This document shows, piece after piece, positions 59,428 through 64,000 of a DNA stretch of 64,000 bases. Numbering within the stretch: the stretch's first letter is position 1; every line of letters starts with the position of its first letter. The DNA is from Pseudomonas sp. TH41 (GTDB lineage: Bacteria; Pseudomonadota; Gammaproteobacteria; Pseudomonadales; Pseudomonadaceae). The notes beneath the pieces were generated by a model. The model searched no databases. It was not told the origin of the DNA and saw only the letters and a program-made list of their open reading frames with translations. Location: NCBI RefSeq assembly GCF_016650695.1, contig NZ_JAEKFH010000003.1:1756001-1820000 (forward strand), written 5' to 3'. The position numbers and the translations under genes are program-made.

Positions 59428-60459
59428 ATGATCATGGAACGCACTTCGGCCATCTCATTAGCTTGCTACCAATATGACGCTCTTGATCGCTTGGTCAGCC
59501 GTTTCCCTGCGGGGCAACCGAGGCAGGATCGCTTCTATCAAAAAGACCGGATGGTCACGGAAATTCAAGGGGCCGTTCAACGCCAGATTTTTCAATGTCA
59601 GGAGGCATTGTTGGCGGAACTGCAAACGGAGCGTATTCAACGGATGTCATTGCTGATGACCGATAAGCAGCGCTCGGTCTTGCAGACTAACGACAGCCAC
59701 TCAGCCTATTCGCCTTATGGCCATCGTACTGTCAAAGAGGGATTGCCTAGTCTTCTGGGATACAACGGCGAACGTCCGGATCCAGTCACCGAACATTACT
59801 TACTCGGAAACGGGCACCGTGCTTTCAATCCGACACTTATGCGTTTCAATGGTCCTGACAGCTTGAGTCCATTCGGAGAGGGCGGCCTGAATTGCTATGC
59901 GTATTGCGGGGGAGACCCGATCAATCGCACAGACCCCACAGGAAGAACCTGGTATGGATGGGCATGGTTTGTGAATGGCGCGCTGGGTTTTGTGGACGAC
60001 TATTTGGTTCCCCGCCTCCCCAAAAGGCTGGCTCGACGGATACCGGCGGTTGCAAATCCCACCTTTGGTGCGGTCACCAAATCAATGTCTAAGGTCGGTG
60101 GATTATCCGCGTCTGCACTTTATTTGGTCATGAATCGCATTGAAGCCTATTTCCCCCAATCTACAGTTAATGATCCGCTTTTCTACGCTTTTTTGACGAC
60201 TAGTACATTCACCGTCGTGAATAGTGCGGCGCATACTCTGCACAGATTGGCCCTTCGTGGGGCTCGGCCTCTCCTGCCATCGACAACCCCAACGCTGAGG
60301 CGAACCATGTCACTACCCGACCTTCGCAGTAACACTCAATTGCCAGCTTCAACCAGGAGTCCAGAAATTTCCAATCTGACGATGCCGAGACAGCAGAGTG
60401 AATTGAGAGCCGAGCCGGATGTACCTCAAGACTCCATTGGGATCCGGCAGGGCACTTAG
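59428..60459 (+). CDS. Standalone RHS-core protein with variable C-terminus
   Basis: 343 residues. Residues 1-180 are the last part of an RHS core: CYQYDALDRLVSRFPAGQPR, DRFYQKDRMVTEIQG, then YSPYGHRTVKEGLPSLLGYNG, HYLLGNGHRAFNPTLMRFNG and YAYCGGDPINRTDPTGRTWYG, where DPTG marks the core end. The remaining 160 residues are unique: a hydrophobic segment (GWAWFVNGALGFVDDYLV) and a Ser/Thr/Pro-rich tail. Short RHS proteins of about 300-350 residues are frequent in fluorescent pseudomonads, so this is probably a complete gene of that type and not a truncated large Rhs. No immunity gene is recognisable downstream; the next gene is on the other strand. Confidence 0.8.
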   Translation: MIMERTSAISLACYQYDALDRLVSRFPAGQPRQDRFYQKDRMVTEIQGAVQRQIFQCQEALLAELQTERIQRMSLLMTDKQRSVLQTNDSHSAYSPYGHRTVKEGLPSLLGYNGERPDPVTEHYLLGNGHRAFNPTLMRFNGPDSLSPFGEGGLNCYAYCGGDPINRTDPTGRTWYGWAWFVNGALGFVDDYLVPRLPKRLARRIPAVANPTFGAVTKSMSKVGGLSASALYLVMNRIEAYFPQSTVNDPLFYAFLTTSTFTVVNSAAHTLHRLALRGARPLLPSTTPTLRRTMSLPDLRSNTQLPASTRSPEISNLTMPRQQSELRAEPDVPQDSIGIRQGT

Positions 60460-60537
60460 GAGTGCTGTATTCATTCTGAAGTAGATGATCGAGGGCTGCT
60501 GTTCTAGAGCCCTCAAGATCGGCCTTGAACCTTGGGC

Positions 60538-61272
60538 TTACAACACCTGCCGCAAGAAGACTTGAGCCCGTGGATCCTTCGGCGCATCGAAGAACTCCAC
60601 CGGCGCGGCGTCTTCCAGCAATTTACCGTGATCAAAGAACAGCACCCGATCGGCCACTTCCCGCGCAAAGCCCATTTCGTGGGTGACGCAGACCATGGTC
60701 ATGCCTTCCACGGCCAGGGTTTTCATCACGTCCAGCACTTCGCCGACCATTTCCGGGTCGAGGGCCGAGGTCGGCTCGTCGAACAGCATGACCTTGGGTT
60801 CCATCGCCAATGCACGGGCAATCGCCACACGCTGTTGCTGTCCACCGGACAGGCGCGATGGAAACTCATTGGCCTTCTGCGCGATCCCGACCTTCTCCAG
60901 CAAGGCCAGCGCCTTGGCCTCACGCTCCTTCTTGCCACGCTTGCGCACGACTTTCTGAGCCAGGCACAGGTTTTCCAGGACCGTCATGTGCGGGAACAGA
61001 TTGAAATGCTGGAACACCATGCCGACTTCGCGGCGATAGGCATTCACGTCGGTTTTCGCATCGGCCAGTTGCAGGCCATCGATGCTCACCGAACCGGAGT
61101 CGAACGCTTCCAGGCCATTGAGGCAACGCAAGAAGGTCGACTTGCCGGAACCCGACGGGCCGATCACCACCAGCACTTCGCCCTTGGCGACGTGGGTGGA
61201 CACGTTATCCACCGCGCGCACTACCTGGCCACGGGTGTCGAAGACTTTTACCAGATCCCGGACTTCAATCAC
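60538..61272 (-). CDS. Polar amino acid ABC importer, ATP-binding protein
   Basis: 244 residues from the GTG at 61272, which has GGAGG ten bases before it and overlaps the permease end by 8 bases; a TTG seven codons upstream is also open. Walker [20 protein letters not shown]-loop [15 protein letters not shown], signature [16 protein letters not shown], Walker [21 protein letters not shown]. This is the GlnQ/HisP-type importer ATPase. It is the last gene of the binding protein-permease-ATPase set. Confidence 0.92.
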   Translation of the reverse strand: MIEVRDLVKVFDTRGQVVRAVDNVSTHVAKGEVLVVIGPSGSGKSTFLRCLNGLEAFDSGSVSIDGLQLADAKTDVNAYRREVGMVFQHFNLFPHMTVLENLCLAQKVVRKRGKKEREAKALALLEKVGIAQKANEFPSRLSGGQQQRVAIARALAMEPKVMLFDEPTSALDPEMVGEVLDVMKTLAVEGMTMVCVTHEMGFAREVADRVLFFDHGKLLEDAAPVEFFDAPKDPRAQVFLRQVL

Positions 61273-62224
61273 TTTGTGCGAGCCTCCGCTCAAGCCGGCT
61301 GGCGATTTTCGACAGCGGCAGGTTGATCAACAAATACAGGCCGGCCACGCAGAACAGGATCTCGAACGGCGAGAACGACGTGGTGATGACTTCGCGACCG
61401 CTTTTCAGCAGCTCGGTAATCGCGATCACCGACACCAGCGATGTGTCCTTGACCAGACTAATGAACTGCCCGGCCAATGGTGGCAGCACGCGCTTCAAGG
61501 CTTGCGGCATCACCACATGACGCATCGACTGGCCCGCACTCAAGCCAAGGGAGCGCGCCGCTTCGTTCTGACCACGGGCGATCGACTGCACACCGGATCG
61601 GATGATTTCCGCCACATAAGCACCGGTGAACAGCGACAACGCGGCGATCCCGGCGAACTCCCGGGACAGGTTCATCACGGTGCCGATGAAGAAGTAGAAA
61701 ATGAAGATCTGCACCAGCAGCGGTGTGCCGCGTACCAGTTCGACGTAAATCGTCGAGAGATCGCGCAGGGTCGGGTTGTTTGACAGACGGCACAGGCCCG
61801 TCGCCAGGCCGATCAGCAGCCCGAGCACGCCGGACACCACAGACAACCACAAGGTGGTCCACAGCCCCCACATCAGCGGCCCGGCGGCCCAATGCCGCGT
61901 CACGCCGATCACATCGCCTTCGGCCACATCATCGCCTCGGGCCACTTGCAGGCTATTGTCGTCGACGGTCAGGCGCTGCTCGTCGCCCGCTTCATTGCGC
62001 AGGGTAACTTCGGCTTTATCGCCTTTGCGCACCAGCTCGCTGACGGTGGAAATATCCGCGGCGCGCTGGGACTCTTCGGCGTGGTAGGCGAAGTACTGAG
62101 GCACGCGGTTCCAGCGCCATTCGTAGGACATCAGCGAGGTGGCGTAATACAACGCGCCGGCCAGGCCGATCAGCACTAGCACGGTTAATACGTGCCACGG
62201 CCATTGGGCTTTTTTCTGTTTCAT
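61265..62224 (-). CDS. Polar amino acid ABC importer, permease
   Basis: 319 residues. After a first transmembrane helix ([19 protein letters not shown]) comes a soluble segment of about 100 residues, then a HisMQ-type permease core: [40 protein letters not shown] and the EAARSLGLS coupling loop that contacts the ATPase. Typical HisM/GlnP permeases have about 220-240 residues, so the extra N-terminal helix and soluble insert are notable, although the longer architecture is known in pseudomonads. One permease gene only, so a homodimer is likely. Confidence 0.9.
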   Translation of the reverse strand: MKQKKAQWPWHVLTVLVLIGLAGALYYATSLMSYEWRWNRVPQYFAYHAEESQRAADISTVSELVRKGDKAEVTLRNEAGDEQRLTVDDNSLQVARGDDVAEGDVIGVTRHWAAGPLMWGLWTTLWLSVVSGVLGLLIGLATGLCRLSNNPTLRDLSTIYVELVRGTPLLVQIFIFYFFIGTVMNLSREFAGIAALSLFTGAYVAEIIRSGVQSIARGQNEAARSLGLSAGQSMRHVVMPQALKRVLPPLAGQFISLVKDTSLVSVIAITELLKSGREVITTSFSPFEILFCVAGLYLLINLPLSKIASRLERRLAQSD

Positions 62225-62268
62225 TGGTTAAGCAAGTTCCGAATTTTGTGTCGCAAGGGAGGCCGCCT

Positions 62269-62330
62269 TCGCGAGCAAGCCCGCTCCCACAGGAATACGC
62301 ATTCCAATGTGGGAGCGGGCTTGCTCGCGA
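62269..62330. repeat. REP pair, GGGAGCGGGCTTGCTCGCG family
   Basis: TCGCGAGCAAGCCCGCTCCC and its perfect inverted copy around a short spacer that itself holds GGAATACGCATTCC. It lies between the binding-protein and permease genes, inside the transport operon. Confidence 0.88.
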
Positions 62331-62360
62331 ATGGCGCGGCGCCGTCTATCTGACCGAGCC

Positions 62361-63158
62361 TTATTCCATGTCCTTGAGCCAAGCGGTGTCTTTGAACCAC
62401 TTGTCATGAATGCGATCGTAGGTGCCGTCTTCATGGATCTGGTGCAGGAAGTTGTTGATGAAGTTGATGCTGTCGTAATCACCTTTCTTCAGACCGAAGG
62501 CCAATGGCTCGTAGGTGAACGGCTTGTCCAGGAACAGCAGCTTGCCAGCGCCGGCCTTGTTAACCGCCACAACGTTGTAAGGCGCGTCATAGATGAAGGC
62601 GTCGGCCTTGCCGTTGACCACGTCGAGCACGGCTTCCTGCTCATTGTCGTAGCCATGGTATTTGGCTTTGGAGATCAGCTTTTTCGCGACCATCTCCCCA
62701 GTGGTGCCGAGTTTGGAGGTAATGCGATAGTCGGCGGTGTTCAGGTCTTTATAGGACTTGATAGTGCCCTCCAGGTCCTTGCGGATCAGCAGGGTCTGGC
62801 CGACCACGATGAAAGGTTCGCTGAAGTTCAGGCGCAGGTTGCGTTCCTGGGTCAGGGTCATGCCGCTGCCGATCATGTCGAACTTGTCGGTCAACAGGGC
62901 CGGGATGATGCCGTCATAGCCAGTGGAGACCAGCTCCAGTTTGACGCCCATCGCTTTCGCCATGGCTTTGAGGATATCGACTTCGAAGCCGATGATTTCA
63001 CCGCGCTTGTTGGTCATCTCGAATGGCATGTAGGTCGGGTCCATGCCGACTTTCAACGTACCGCGCTTGACCGCGTCATCGATGGCACCCGCCTGTGCCG
63101 CGCTGACCGCAACCAATGCCGTGACGCCAACCAGCAGCATCGAGAGATACTTCTTCAT
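62361..63158 (-). CDS. Polar amino acid ABC importer, periplasmic binding protein
   Basis: 265 residues from the second of two adjacent ATGs (63158), which is better spaced from GGGGA. The signal peptide MLLVGVTALVAVSAAQAGA is followed by a family-3 solute-binding fold: GTLKVGMDPTYMPFEM, IIGFEVDILKAMAKAMG, DMIGSGMTLTQERNLRLNFSEPF. It delivers a polar amino acid to the permease. Specificity is not readable. It is the first gene of the operon; a REP pair and 136 bases separate it from the permease. Confidence 0.92.
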   Translation of the reverse strand: MKKYLSMLLVGVTALVAVSAAQAGAIDDAVKRGTLKVGMDPTYMPFEMTNKRGEIIGFEVDILKAMAKAMGVKLELVSTGYDGIIPALLTDKFDMIGSGMTLTQERNLRLNFSEPFIVVGQTLLIRKDLEGTIKSYKDLNTADYRITSKLGTTGEMVAKKLISKAKYHGYDNEQEAVLDVVNGKADAFIYDAPYNVVAVNKAGAGKLLFLDKPFTYEPLAFGLKKGDYDSINFINNFLHQIHEDGTYDRIHDKWFKDTAWLKDME

Positions 63159-63334
63159 CATCTTGTCCCCAACCCCATTGCTTTGTGAGGCGCGCAATCG
63201 ACGATTTTCCTTAGAAAACCGATAGATACGAACAGAAAGCTGTCCGGGCGCACCAATTCGGGGACGGATGCTAACGCACTCGTCCGTTTGCACAAGGGTT
63301 TGCGCGGGATTTGTTGTTTCACGGGCGTAAAAGC

Positions 63335-63434
63335 AAAAGATCGCAGCCTTCGGCAGCTCCTACAGGGTCCGTGTTGATCCGCAATATTGCGGTCAATCGA
63401 ATCACTGTAAGAGCTGCCGCAGGCTGCGATCTTT
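63335..63434. repeat. REP pair, GTAGGAGCTGCC family
   Basis: CAAAAGATCGCAGCCTTCGG and an inverted copy AGAGCTGCCGCAGGCTGCGA about 45 bases on. The right copy has TGTAAGAG in place of TGTAGGAG, and the spacer contains GCAATATTGC. Confidence 0.83.
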
Positions 63435-63444
63435 TTGAAAACAC

Positions 63445-63473
63445 CCCGCTCCCAAATCGAAGCGGGCTTTTTT
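63445..63473. terminator. Hairpin terminator at the end of opgH
   Basis: CCCGCT and AGCGGG enclose a 10-base loop. The plus-strand side has six Ts; the minus-strand side has TGTTTTC. It lies three bases past the opgH stop and could serve both directions. Confidence 0.65.
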
Positions 63474-63475
63474 CG

Positions 63476-64000
63476 TTATGCCATCTGAGGCTGTGAGCTC
63501 AGTGGTTTGAGCGGCAGCAGCGGCGCATGGGGATCGGCTTTCACCGATTTACGCCAGGCCTCCAGCCACTCGGAGTGGCCCTCGCTCCAGACCTGCTCAT
63601 GCAAGCGAGCCAAGGCCACCGGATCGCTCAGCAGTTGCACACGCTCATTGTTGTTCAGGCCGTCAGGCCCGGCTTTCAATGCATGGCGAACCCGCTCGAC
63701 CCGCAACCATTCGATCGGCTCCGCCTGACCATGGCGCGAAGTCGCCAGCGAGCACGCCAGGGCGTTCTGCTGTGGGTCGACCACCGAGCGGATGAAGCCG
63801 TCTTTCAGCGCGTGATAACGGTTTTCATGGGTGTACTGGTCCGTCGCCAGCAACGCCTGTGGCGGATTGTATTCCTCAGGGATCAGGAACAGGCTCTCGT
63901 CACGGGACTTCAGGCCCAAACCGACACGGCTGGAAATCACCGACACCGGAATCGACAGCATCAACGAACCGACGATCGGCACCAGCCACCAGAGGAAGCT
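63476..64000 (-). CDS. opgH: Glucans biosynthesis glucosyltransferase OpgH, C-terminal end (cut by window edge)
   Basis: About 174 C-terminal residues; the frame continues through base 64000 ([20 protein letters not shown]). Visible are the last transmembrane helix, [21 protein letters not shown] and a soluble tail with [17 protein letters not shown] and [17 protein letters not shown], all typical of OpgH/MdoH. The enzyme builds the beta-1,2-glucan backbone of osmoregulated periplasmic glucans in the inner membrane. Confidence 0.92.
   Translation of the reverse strand, partial: SFLWWLVPIVGSLMLSIPVSVISSRVGLGLKSRDESLFLIPEEYNPPQALLATDQYTHENRYHALKDGFIRSVVDPQQNALACSLATSRHGQAEPIEWLRVERVRHALKAGPDGLNNNERVQLLSDPVALARLHEQVWSEGHSEWLEAWRKSVKADPHAPLLPLKPLSSQPQMA

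Noticed and set aside
59428..60459. The RHS gene as a truncated large Rhs toxin
   Set aside because: Short proteins with the same start, core end and size are common as independent genes in fluorescent pseudomonads, and no upstream RHS repeats or frameshift are visible.

Overview
The window looks like a chromosomal segment of a fluorescent Pseudomonas (P. fluorescens group). The evidence is the medium-chain-length PHA cluster phaC1-phaZ-phaC2-phaD with phaF-phaI, the pilMNOPQ-aroK-aroB-damX-gltB-gltD order, high-GC coding sequence, and many paired REP elements of two families built on GTAGGAGCTGCCGCAGGCTG and GGGAGCGGGCTTGCTCGCG.

Layout. 1-3.2 kb: end of a type II secretion locus (gspD cut by the edge, a gspC-like gene), a cytochrome b561 and a secreted GbpA-type lytic polysaccharide monooxygenase. 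3.5-19.3 kb, minus strand: hemE, gltD-gltB, damX-like, aroB, aroK and pilQ-pilP-pilO-pilN-pilM. 19.5-32.6 kb: PBP1A, malic enzyme, a secreted SNase-like nuclease, rpmE, priA, argS, a SPOR protein, hslV-hslU and a DUF971 gene. 32.8-40.1 kb: PHA storage genes. 40.2-46.3 kb: ubiE-ubiJ-ubiB, hisI-hisE, tatA-tatB-tatC and rsmE in one direction. 46.5-48.4 kb: a chemoreceptor. 60.5-63.2 kb: an amino-acid ABC uptake system. 63.5-64 kb: the 3' end of opgH.

The unusual part is 48.5-58.9 kb. It is visibly AT-rich (about 40% GC by eye against about 60% around it) and has no REP elements. In transcription order on the minus strand it encodes a PLP enzyme closely resembling the O2-dependent L-arginine oxidase/hydroxylase family (MppP, RohP, Ind4), a translationally coupled D-2-hydroxyacid dehydrogenase, a cystathionine-synthase-fold PLP enzyme with a long N-terminal extension, a PaaK/CapK-like adenylate-forming ligase, an ABC-F ATPase and a three-gene ABC-2 exporter. 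A single plus-strand gene for a bleomycin-resistance-type VOC protein sits in the middle. My reading is a compact biosynthesis, self-resistance and export cluster for an arginine-derived small molecule, made without NRPS or PKS modules. Its logic resembles indolmycin assembly (arginine oxidase plus phenylacetate-CoA-ligase-like condensing enzyme), but the gene set is different. The product is unknown. A standalone RHS-core protein with a private C-terminus lies next to it.

All assignments come from reading sequence and recalled family motifs; no database search was run. Start codons were adjusted where a ribosome-binding site, a short stop/start overlap or the known family N-terminus favoured an internal start.
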